Below are positions 1-6,150 of a stretch of DNA of 13,544 bases, piece after piece. Position 1 is the first letter of the stretch. Each line of letters starts with the position of its first letter. Source of the DNA: JAVKFF01 sp040226215 (lineage in GTDB: Bacteria; Pseudomonadota; Alphaproteobacteria; DSM-16000; Inquilinaceae); contig JAVKFF010000085.1 of the NCBI GenBank assembly GCA_040226215.1, positions 1-13,544 on the forward strand. Direction: 5' to 3'. Position numbers and translations under genes: made by a program. Under the pieces are notes generated by a model, which was given only the letters and a program-made list of their open reading frames with translations, ran no database searches and was not told where the DNA came from.

Positions 1-100
1 GTTCCGGCTCTCCCTGCGGTCGGCCGGAACGACGGTGGGGTTTGGGTGTGAAAAATGTCCCGTCGTTCCGCACGGAGGCGACAGCCGGAGATGCGGAACC
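1..100. repeat. Nested palindromic intergenic repeat, copy A
   Basis: This is the first of two similar ~100-bp units. It holds three inverted pairs in order: GTTCCGGC (1-8) with GCCGGAAC (23-30); CGGAACGACGG (25-35) with CCGTCGTTCCG (60-70); and GTTCCGCA (65-72) with TGCGGAAC (92-99). The pairs overlap, so one transcript could fold either as one long central stem or as two flanking hairpins. It abuts the window edge, so more copies may lie upstream. It resembles the dispersed REP-like palindromes common between genes in GC-rich proteobacteria; family assignment is an inference. Confidence 0.75.
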
Positions 101-157
101 TCGAGCCCGTCTTCGCTGCCGCCCAAGCCAGGCCCCGCCATAGCCCGGCCCCGCGAG

Positions 158-257
158 GTTCCGGCTCTCGCTGGCGCTCGGCCGGAACGACGGGGGTGGG
201 TATGGGTGCGAATAAAGTCCCGTCGTTCCGCACGCAGCGAAGCGGAGATGCGGAACC
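158..257. repeat. Nested palindromic intergenic repeat, copy B
   Basis: This is the second copy, in direct orientation 57 bp after copy A, with roughly four in five positions identical by eye. The three inverted pairs are kept: GTTCCGGC (158-165) with GCCGGAAC (181-188); CGGAACGACGGG (183-194) with CCCGTCGTTCCG (219-230); and GTTCCGCA (225-232) with TGCGGAAC (249-256). Differences between copies fall mostly in loops and spacers while the stem arms are preserved, as expected if the structure is what is maintained. Confidence 0.75.
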
Positions 258-470
258 CCGCGCCCGTCCTCACCGCCGCCGCAGCCCCGCCGCTGCCCAT
301 CCTCGATTCCACGCGTCTGCTGGCCTTCGCCGCGCTGGCCGAGGCGGCGGCCTGAGCGCCACGCCTCGTCACGGAATTTCATGACGGCTGTTGACCTTCC
401 TCAAGGCACGACCGACCCGATGCGTGCAGGGTCGGGGCGATGCGACACCCGTCCAGGAAGGAATGAAAGC
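258..470. other. Non-coding leader between the repeats and the first dehydrogenase
   Basis: I find no supported gene here. A perfect 7-bp inverted pair, CCGACCC (412-418) and GGGTCGG (429-435), could form a leader hairpin shortly before the ribosome binding site of the following gene. A TTGACC at 391-396 resembles a -35 box, but no convincing -10 lies at the right distance, so no promoter is called. An open frame ending at 355 gives a stretch faintly like the start of LysR-type regulators, too weak to annotate. Confidence 0.5.
455..462 (+). promoter_or_regulatory. Ribosome binding site deciding the SDR start
   Basis: AGGAAGGA lies 8 bases before the ATG at 471. It is the best Shine-Dalgarno match near this gene. 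It favours 471 over the in-frame upstream ATG at 381, whose extra 30 codons do not resemble SDR sequence. Confidence 0.75.
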
Positions 471-1277
471 ATGGACCCGAAAGACAGCCTCTCCGGCACC
501 ATCGGCCTCGCCGGCAAGGTGGCGCTGGTCACCGGCGCATCGGCCGGCATCGGCGCCGCCGTCGTCGAGGCGCTGGTGGATGCCGGCGCCAGCGTGGTGC
601 TGGCGGATATCGACGCAGCCGGCCTCGACCGCACCGCCGGCGACTTGCCGAAGGACCGCGTCGCCAGCATCGTCACCGACGTCGCCGACCCCGCGGCCAT
701 GCAGACGGCGGTCGACCTGGCGCGGACACGCTTCGGCGGCCTCGACATCGCCGTTCTGAACGCCGGCATCGAGGGCAAGGTGGTCAGCATCGCCGACTAC
801 CCGCTGGAGACCTTCGACCGGGTGGTGGCGGTCAACCTGCGCGGCGTCTTCCTCGGCCTCAAGCTGTGCGGACCGGCGATCGCCGAACGCGGCGGCGGCT
901 CGATCGTGCTGATGTCCTCGGTCGCCGGCGTGCAGGGCACGCCCGGGTTTTCCGCCTACACCGCCTCCAAGCACGCCGTGGTCGGGCTGATGAAATGCGC
1001 CGCCCTGGAACTGGCGCCGCAGGGCATCCGCGTGAACACCGTCAACCCCGGCCCCATCGAGACCCGCATGATGCGCGCCATCGAGGACGGGCTGTCGCCG
1101 GGCGAGGGGGAGGCGGTGCACCAGGGCCTGGCCGAGACCATCCCGCTGAAGCGCTACGGCACGTCAGAGGAGGTCGCGCGCCTGACCCTGTTCCTGGTCT
1201 CCGAGGCCGGCGCCTACTGCACGGGCGGGCTCTACCTCGTCGACGGCGGCATGACGGCCGGCCGCGCCGTTGCCTGA
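471..1277 (+). CDS. SDR-family NAD(P)-dependent oxidoreductase
   Basis: This is a 268-residue classical short-chain dehydrogenase/reductase, a cytosolic enzyme that interconverts hydroxyl and carbonyl groups with a nicotinamide cofactor. The Rossmann motif TGASAGIG is at residues 21-28, the NAG motif at 97-99, structural Asn at 122, catalytic Ser150 and the YTASK box with Tyr163 and Lys167, followed by PGPIETRM. Asp46 at the end of the second strand suggests a preference for NAD over NADP. The length is normal for the family. The start at 471 is chosen for its AGGAAGGA site; an upstream in-frame ATG at 381 would add an unrelated tail. The gene is convergent with the EamA transporter, 16 bp apart. 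The substrate is unknown; sugar, polyol and 3-oxoacyl substrates are all possible. Proximity to the sugar locus suggests but does not prove a carbohydrate substrate. Confidence 0.9.
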   Translation: MDPKDSLSGTIGLAGKVALVTGASAGIGAAVVEALVDAGASVVLADIDAAGLDRTAGDLPKDRVASIVTDVADPAAMQTAVDLARTRFGGLDIAVLNAGIEGKVVSIADYPLETFDRVVAVNLRGVFLGLKLCGPAIAERGGGSIVLMSSVAGVQGTPGFSAYTASKHAVVGLMKCAALELAPQGIRVNTVNPGPIETRMMRAIEDGLSPGEGEAVHQGLAETIPLKRYGTSEEVARLTLFLVSEAGAYCTGGLYLVDGGMTAGRAVA

Positions 1278-1293
1278 CGCCCGGGTTCGGGGC

Positions 1294-2190
1294 TCAGCGG
1301 GCCCGACGCGCCATGGTCGCGGCGGTGACGATCACCGCCGCGCCCGCCACCGTCCACGCCGTCGGCACCTCGCCGAACAGCGCCAGCCCGGCCAGGATGG
1401 CCAGCACCACGCGCAGCCCGGAAAAGCCGGAGAGGAACGACGCGTCCCCCAGCCGATGGGCGCGCACGAAGCAGTACTGCCCGGCGAGCGCGCTGACGCC
1501 GATATAGGCGATCAGCGGCCAGTGCCCGGCCGCCACCGGCTGCCAGAACAGCAGTGCCGGCACCGCCGACAGCACGGTGAGCGCGATGGTGTAGGCGGCC
1601 ATCAGCACGGTCTCGCGGTCGTGCCGGGTGATCAGCTTCTGGGTGATCACCGCCCCCTCACCGGCGAAGGAGGAGACGAGTGCGACGCCCAGCGCCGCCC
1701 AGGCCATACGTTCCGCCTGGCCGATATCGGGCAGCACCATGATCATCAGCCCGACCACGCCGAACCCGGCGAACAGCCAGCGCCGTGGCAATACCCGCTC
1801 TCCCAGCACCAGATAGGCGAGCGCCGTCAGGATCAGCGGCCTGAGATGGGAGATCGCCGTCACCTCGGCCAGCGGCAGGGCAGCGATGGCGTAGAAATTG
1901 CCCGCCAGCGCCACCATGGAGAACAGCACGCGCAGCAGGTGCAGCCCCGGCACGGCCGTGCGTCTGAGGTCGCCGGAATGCCGCACCAGCCAGGGCAGCA
2001 TCAGCACCAGACCGATGGCGCTGCGCAGGAAGACCAGCTGCAGCGGCGGATAGGCGCCGTCCATCCACTTCACCGCGATCATCGCGCCGGTCATGATCAC
2101 CATGTCGGTGATGAGCCAGCCGAAGGCGGCGGCGTGGTCGGTGGCGGTGGGCGCCGTCTCCGGCGCCGGCCGGCCGACTCTCAGCGTCAT
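1294..2190 (-). CDS. EamA/DMT-superfamily membrane transporter
   Basis: This 298-residue inner-membrane protein has about ten hydrophobic segments (near residues 22-42, 50-68, 82-102, 108-126, 137-154, 164-182, 193-215, 225-243, 252-270, 274-291), the layout of two EamA repeats. The end of the first repeat shows the typical LILTALAYLVLGERVLPRRW, and the second has the matching LAGLALFGEVPTAWT. Family members export metabolites or take up small molecules; no substrate can be assigned. The ATG overlaps the stop of the PIG-L gene by four bases (ATGA, 2187-2190) with no strong ribosome site of its own, so translation is probably coupled. It is the last gene of the minus-strand ROK, PIG-L, EamA unit. 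This arrangement hints at export of a product or by-product of the deacetylase pathway, which is an inference only. Confidence 0.88.
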   Translation of the reverse strand: MTLRVGRPAPETAPTATDHAAAFGWLITDMVIMTGAMIAVKWMDGAYPPLQLVFLRSAIGLVLMLPWLVRHSGDLRRTAVPGLHLLRVLFSMVALAGNFYAIAALPLAEVTAISHLRPLILTALAYLVLGERVLPRRWLFAGFGVVGLMIMVLPDIGQAERMAWAALGVALVSSFAGEGAVITQKLITRHDRETVLMAAYTIALTVLSAVPALLFWQPVAAGHWPLIAYIGVSALAGQYCFVRAHRLGDASFLSGFSGLRVVLAILAGLALFGEVPTAWTVAGAAVIVTAATMARRAR

Positions 2191-4658
2191 CGGCGCGCCG
2201 CGTCGCCGCGCGGGGTGAGCGCGTTGACCAGCAGCCGGTAGGCGCCGGGCACCAGCGCCTCGACCTGGGTGTGCAGGCCGAGCGCCACATGCACGTGCCG
2301 CCCCCGGCCGATATCGCCGACCAGCAGGGCGCCGCGATGGGGTCGCTCGCCCGGGTCGGCGATCTCGATCACCGGACGGTAGGCCGGGTCCCAGCGCTTG
2401 GCGAAATACAGCCCGCGCTCCTTCACCCAGCCCTGCCAGTCTTCGAGGCCGATCGCGTTCGGCGCGGTCAGCAGCGGCTCGGCCGGATCGAGCACGGTGA
2501 CCGGCGCCGCCGGATCGGTGACGCGCCAGCGCAGGCTGGGCACGCCCACCTCCAGCGGCCGGGGCGGCGTCACCTCGGGGTCCCAGCCGTCCATCGGACG
2601 GTGGTAGAGCGTCACCAGCGTGCCGCCCGCCTCGACCCAGTCGCGGATCGCCGCGGCCTGCTGGCGCAGCACCGGCCGATTGCCGAAACCCATGATGCCG
2701 ACCAGCAGGCTGTCGTGCTCGCGATAGCGGCCGGCGGCGATTGCGGCGTCGTCGAGCTCGGCGACGTCGAGGCCGAGCTGGGCCAGCCGGCGCCCGACAT
2801 GGTCGCCGCCGCCGCCGGCATAGGCGACGCGCAGGCCCTCGGGCAGTGCGGTATCGACGACGCCGAGGCGCAGCACCGCCGGCGTCACCATCAGCTGGGC
2901 GGGAATGTGGTCATAGGCGACCAGTCGGCCGCCGCCGACCGGCCGGTCATCGGCGCGGAAGGCGAGCTCGACGGTGCCTGGCCCGGGCATGCCCGCCGGC
3001 GTCAGGCGCAGCGTGACCGCGCCCTCACCGCCCTGCAGACGGGCCGGCTCGGCCGCCCAGCCCGGCGGCGGCCCCGCCCCGACGGCGGTGCCCGGCGGCG
3101 CGGCGAGATCGAGGTCGACGGCGATCCCGGCCGCCGCGGCGCCGCGCGCCAGCGGCATGACCGTCTCCGCCAGGCGGAGCTCGACCGCGGGCCGGAGCCA
3201 CACCGGCTCCTCCGGCCGCACCACCTGCTCGACCTCGATGGGCCGGGCGTTCGGGACCGTCAGCTTCAGGCCCAGCCGGGCGGCGAGCGGCGGCGTCTCG
3301 GTCAACGGATCGTGGCTGAGACGCCAGGGATGGATCGGCGGCGCGTCCGGTGCGACGGCGATGGCGAGGCCGATCTCCCGCCGCTCGCCCCGGGCGATTT
3401 CTGCGTCCGGCAGGGACGGCCACGTGGCCTGCCAGCCCGCCGGCGTGTCGAGCCTCAGCCCCGTCAGCGCCACACCCACCTCGCTGCCGCGGAAGACGCC
3501 GAGCGCGAAATCGGCCGTGGTTCCGGCCGTCACCGCCGAGGGGCCGTCGAGCCTGGTCACCACACCGGCGGCCAGCAGCAGCGCCGACGCCGCCTGGCGC
3601 TCCTTCTCCGCCAGCAGGGCTGCGTGTCCGGCCCCCGCATCGCCCCCCGCATCGCCGGCCCGCGCCTCGCGCAGCGCCGCGATCGCCTCGACCAGCGCGT
3701 GGGCGCCGGCCAGTCCGTCCGGGAAGGCGGCCAGCGCCCGGTCGATCGCCGCATCCGCCGCCGCCAGCCCTGGCAGGCCGCCGCCAGCCCGCTCAGCCAG
3801 CGTCCGGGGCAGGCCGTCGAAGGGGTGATCGTGCGGCTCCGGCAGGCCATGCTTGCAGTGCAGAGGCACCGATCGGGGCCCGGCCTCCTCCCAGCGGCCC
3901 ATGGCCTGGGTGCGGTGATAGCCGCGCGACATCTGGCCGAGCTGGGCATAGGTGGCGCCGTGCACGGCGTCATAGCCGCCGACCTCGACCGTGACATGGG
4001 CCGGCGGCGGCGGTTCGTCGTCGTCATAGGAGGTGCCCGCACCGGACCAGGCCGGCAGGTAGAAGCGCGCCGGCGCCCAGGGCTCCAGCCCCGCCGCCAG
4101 GTGCTCCGGGCAGACGGCCGGATCGCCGGCCGCCAGGAAGGCCTCCTCGGTGACGATGGTGACGGCACGGTGATGGCCGTGCTGGCCCGGCACGTCGAGG
4201 AAGGTGGGCAGCACGATGTCCGGCCGCACCATGCGGATCACCCGCACCAGCCGCTCGAACAGCCGGTCGCGGCCCCAGCGCGCCAGCGTGTCCTCGCCCG
4301 ACTTGGAGAAGCCGAAATCGGTGATCGCGCCGTCATAGTCCTCGTTCAGCCAGTAGAGCGCGAGGTCCAGTTCCTCTGCCGCGCGCAGCATCTCGCCGGT
4401 GCGCGCGACGCCCAGAACGGCGGCCCGTTCCGAGCCGATCGAGTTCTGCCCGCCCTCGCCGCGCACGGCGCAGGCATAGGCGATGCGCGCGCCGTCGCCC
4501 AGGCCGAACCGGGCCAGCAGGGCCGAGGTCTCGTCGTCCGGATGGGCGCCGGTCTGCAGCACCGTGACGGTGCCGCGCAGCGCCTTCAGCGCCCGCCAGT
4601 AGCGCACGATGGCCGGTCTGGCGCTGGCCCGTTCGAGACGTCGCTGATCGGGTGTCAT
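2187..4658 (-). CDS. Large PIG-L/LmbE-type deacetylase with C-terminal GATase-like domain
   Basis: This 823-residue protein carries an N-terminal PIG-L (LmbE) zinc-dependent N-deacetylase domain: AHPDDE at residues 38-43 and HGHH at 160-163 supply the usual metal ligands and catalytic Asp. Downstream, near 235-255, is a QMSRGYHRTQAMG stretch typical of the long members. Residues about 366-600 look like beta-sandwich segments. Residues 609 to the end, starting LRVAYAGGGGDHV, resemble a class-I glutamine-amidotransferase-like fold, but I see no GxCxG nucleophile elbow, so that part may be non-catalytic. A Gly-Asp-Ala-Gly linker near 335-345 is a short tandem duplication (12-bp period around 3631-3655). 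There is no signal peptide, so it should act in the cytosol. The start is supported by GAGGAGAG (4666-4673) 7 bases upstream. Known relatives deacetylate N-acetylglucosamine-containing compounds; here the substrate is probably the imported sugar or conjugate, by context only. Confidence 0.88.
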   Translation of the reverse strand: MTPDQRRLERASARPAIVRYWRALKALRGTVTVLQTGAHPDDETSALLARFGLGDGARIAYACAVRGEGGQNSIGSERAAVLGVARTGEMLRAAEELDLALYWLNEDYDGAITDFGFSKSGEDTLARWGRDRLFERLVRVIRMVRPDIVLPTFLDVPGQHGHHRAVTIVTEEAFLAAGDPAVCPEHLAAGLEPWAPARFYLPAWSGAGTSYDDDEPPPPAHVTVEVGGYDAVHGATYAQLGQMSRGYHRTQAMGRWEEAGPRSVPLHCKHGLPEPHDHPFDGLPRTLAERAGGGLPGLAAADAAIDRALAAFPDGLAGAHALVEAIAALREARAGDAGGDAGAGHAALLAEKERQAASALLLAAGVVTRLDGPSAVTAGTTADFALGVFRGSEVGVALTGLRLDTPAGWQATWPSLPDAEIARGERREIGLAIAVAPDAPPIHPWRLSHDPLTETPPLAARLGLKLTVPNARPIEVEQVVRPEEPVWLRPAVELRLAETVMPLARGAAAAGIAVDLDLAAPPGTAVGAGPPPGWAAEPARLQGGEGAVTLRLTPAGMPGPGTVELAFRADDRPVGGGRLVAYDHIPAQLMVTPAVLRLGVVDTALPEGLRVAYAGGGGDHVGRRLAQLGLDVAELDDAAIAAGRYREHDSLLVGIMGFGNRPVLRQQAAAIRDWVEAGGTLVTLYHRPMDGWDPEVTPPRPLEVGVPSLRWRVTDPAAPVTVLDPAEPLLTAPNAIGLEDWQGWVKERGLYFAKRWDPAYRPVIEIADPGERPHRGALLVGDIGRGRHVHVALGLHTQVEALVPGAYRLLVNALTPRGDAARR

Positions 4659-4709
4659 GGCCCTGCTCTCCTCAATGCGTGACGCTGGCTGGTGTGGACG
4701 GTCGCTGGC

Positions 4710-5858
4710 TCAACCCGGCACGCTTTCCGGCGCCAGGCGTGGCGTGAAGGACTGGAAGACCGGCAGCGCCGCCGCGCCCAGCGCGCCGGCATCGCCGCCG
4801 GCGGTCGCGGCGATCAGCGGCGGGCGGTCGTCCTCGCGCGGGCCTGTCGCGGCGATCAGCGCGTCGATGAAGGCGGGCGGCACGATGCCGCCCAGCAGGA
4901 TGGCGGCGGGGTCGAACAATGCCTCCAGTGCCTGCAGGCCGATGTCGAGCCAGGGGCCGGCGCTGGCCAGCCATTCGCCGAGATCGGCATCGCCTTCGGT
5001 GACCAGCCGGGTCAGGTCGGCCGGCGCCGGCGGCCGGCGTCCGCGGGCGATGAACAGGCGGTCGATGGCGTCAAGGGAGACGCGGTACTCCAGCCGCCGC
5101 GCCTGCCCCACCCCCGCGGGATCGACGATCAGCCGGCCGACCTCGCCGGCATTGCCCCTGGCGCCGTCGAAGGGCGCGCCACCGACCATCAGCCCGGCGC
5201 CGAGGCCGTAGCCGAAGAAGATGTAGGCGAAGTCGGTCAGCTGCCGGGCAGCACCATGCAGCCGCTCGCCGACCGCCGCGGCGGTGGCGTCGTTCTCGAC
5301 CGCCACGGGCAGATCGAGGGCGGCGCCCAGCGCCTCGGCCGGCGCCGCGGACGACCATCCCGGCAGGCGCAGCGGATCGTCGTCGTCCTTGTCGTCGAAG
5401 GGGCCGGGCAGCACCAGGCCGATGCCCGCCGCCGGCCCGTGGCCCCTGCCGGCACGGCCGACCAACTGCCGGCACATCGCCGCCAGCAGCGGCAGCGCCG
5501 CGTCCGGCCGGGGATCGTCGACCGGCGCCTCCAGCCGGGCCAGCAGGCTGCCGGCGAGGTCGGTGGCGACGCCGATCAGCCGGTCGCGGTCGAGATGCAG
5601 GCCGAGCGAGTAGCCGCCGCGCGGGTCGATGGCGTAGTCGACCGGCGGCTGGCCGCGATTGCCGCGCCGCCGCCCGGCCGTCTTCAGCAGTCCCTCGTCC
5701 TCCAGCGCGCCGGTGATGGCGTTCACGGCCGGCGGCGTCAGGCCGGTCCGGCGGGCGATCTCCGCCCGGCTCAGCGGGCCGAACAGGCGCACCGTCTCCA
5801 AGACGACGCGCCGGTTGTACGGACGGGCGAGGCCCTGGTTCGTCCCCTTCAGAAGCAT
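4710..5858 (-). CDS. ROK-family transcriptional regulator
   Basis: This 382-residue protein has an N-terminal winged helix-turn-helix (about residues 15-75; recognition helix near 41-53, TPPAVNAITGALEDEG) followed by a ROK sugar-kinase-like domain. Kinase-fold landmarks remain: ENDATAAAVGE from 188, GYGLGAG near 215 and GNAGEVG at 235-241. The usual zinc site is lost: the His of the GH motif is Arg242, and the CxCGxxGC segment is replaced by cysteine-free sequence (GVGQARRLEYR). This argues for a ligand-sensing regulator rather than a sugar kinase. It is transcribed divergently from the ABC operon and heads the minus-strand unit, so it probably represses both from the shared region at 5911-5970, released by a sugar or sugar phosphate. 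The start at 5858 fits the usual N-terminus (KGTNQGLARPYN), though no good ribosome site is visible. Confidence 0.9.
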   Translation of the reverse strand: MLLKGTNQGLARPYNRRVVLETVRLFGPLSRAEIARRTGLTPPAVNAITGALEDEGLLKTAGRRRGNRGQPPVDYAIDPRGGYSLGLHLDRDRLIGVATDLAGSLLARLEAPVDDPRPDAALPLLAAMCRQLVGRAGRGHGPAAGIGLVLPGPFDDKDDDDPLRLPGWSSAAPAEALGAALDLPVAVENDATAAAVGERLHGAARQLTDFAYIFFGYGLGAGLMVGGAPFDGARGNAGEVGRLIVDPAGVGQARRLEYRVSLDAIDRLFIARGRRPPAPADLTRLVTEGDADLGEWLASAGPWLDIGLQALEALFDPAAILLGGIVPPAFIDALIAATGPREDDRPPLIAATAGGDAGALGAAALPVFQSFTPRLAPESVPG

Positions 5859-5916
5859 GCCTGCGGCTGCCCGGTCTCGCTGCGGTGTGGATTGGCGTGG
5901 TGGCTGGATCGCAAAG

Positions 5917-5946
5917 ATTAAATCAGTTTATTTAACTTATTGACAA
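5917..5946 (-). promoter_or_regulatory. Putative promoter of the ROK/PIG-L/EamA unit
   Basis: Read on the minus strand, TTGTCA (5946-5941) and TTTAAT (5922-5917) are separated by 18 bases; each matches its sigma-70 consensus at five of six positions. The ROK start codon lies about 58 bases beyond the -10. The -35 overlaps that of the opposing promoter. Confidence 0.5.
5918..5935. promoter_or_regulatory. Putative ROK operator, inverted repeat TTAAAT-N6-ATTTAA
   Basis: This is a perfect 6-bp inverted repeat with a 6-base spacer (CAGTTT), extended by AAG on the left and CTT on the right if one base is skipped. It overlaps the -10 and spacer of the minus-strand promoter and lies 4 bases upstream of the plus-strand -35. 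AT-rich palindromes are typical ROK (Mlc/NagC-like) binding sites. Its placement would let one bound protein control both operons. Confidence 0.55.
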
Positions 5947-5969
5947 GTGCGTTTCGCGTCCATGACAAT
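5940..5969 (+). promoter_or_regulatory. Putative promoter of the ABC transporter operon
   Basis: TTGACA (5940-5945) is a perfect -35 box. GACAAT (5964-5969) is the best -10, four of six matches, after an 18-base spacer. Transcription would start near 5976 and leave a leader of about 175 nt before the binding-protein gene. The weak -10 suggests activation or tight control. Confidence 0.5.
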
Positions 5970-5975
5970 CCGGGA

Positions 5976-6150
5976 CAGATGGTTGCGGCCGGACCCGCCG
6001 GAACGGCGGCGTCGCGGTATCGGATGTGGCTCGCCCACACCCCCGGACAGCGACCGGGTCGTGTGGCCCGGCCGGCGTCCCCGACCGTCACCAAGAGGGG
6101 CGCGAACCCCCTTATTCGCAACGGGAATGGCATCACGGGGTGATCGAGCG
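5976..6150 (+). other. Long 5' leader of the ABC operon with possible hairpins
   Basis: I see no gene between the promoter and the binding-protein start. Possible stems are TGTGG/CCACA (6025-6029 and 6035-6039), CCGGG/CCCGG (6054-6058 and 6067-6071) and GGGG/CCCC (6097-6100 and 6107-6110). The last extends through a bulged A to AAG/CTT (6093-6095 and 6111-6113) and is followed by ATT, like a weak terminator. An open frame beginning with a GTG at 5947 runs into the binding protein, but its first 68 codons do not resemble a protein family member and precede the signal peptide. Confidence 0.4.

Noticed and set aside
300..355. Possible LysR-type regulator remnant (translation containing LDSTRLLAFAALAEA)
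   Set aside because: It resembles the first helix of LysR proteins but is only about 17 residues long and ends at once in a stop; similarity this short may be chance.
35..384. Two overlapping plus-strand open frames across the repeats
   Set aside because: They translate the palindromic repeat itself into Arg/Pro/Ser-rich sequence, with no ribosome site and no protein-like pattern.
1278..1302. Possible bidirectional terminator between the convergent SDR and EamA genes
   Set aside because: Only a 5-bp pair, GCCCG (1279-1283) with CGGGC (1298-1302), and no T-tract; not distinguishable from GC-rich background.
2271..4682. Very long open frame (803 codons) on the plus strand
   Set aside because: It lies antisense to the PIG-L gene, is dominated by Arg, Gly, Ala, Pro and His, and shows no family motif. 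This is a typical third-position GC artefact.
5947..6150. N-terminal extension of the binding protein from a GTG at 5947
   Set aside because: The extra 68 residues are Arg/Pro-rich and would bury the signal peptide; the GTG would also lie between the -35 and -10 boxes of the proposed promoter.
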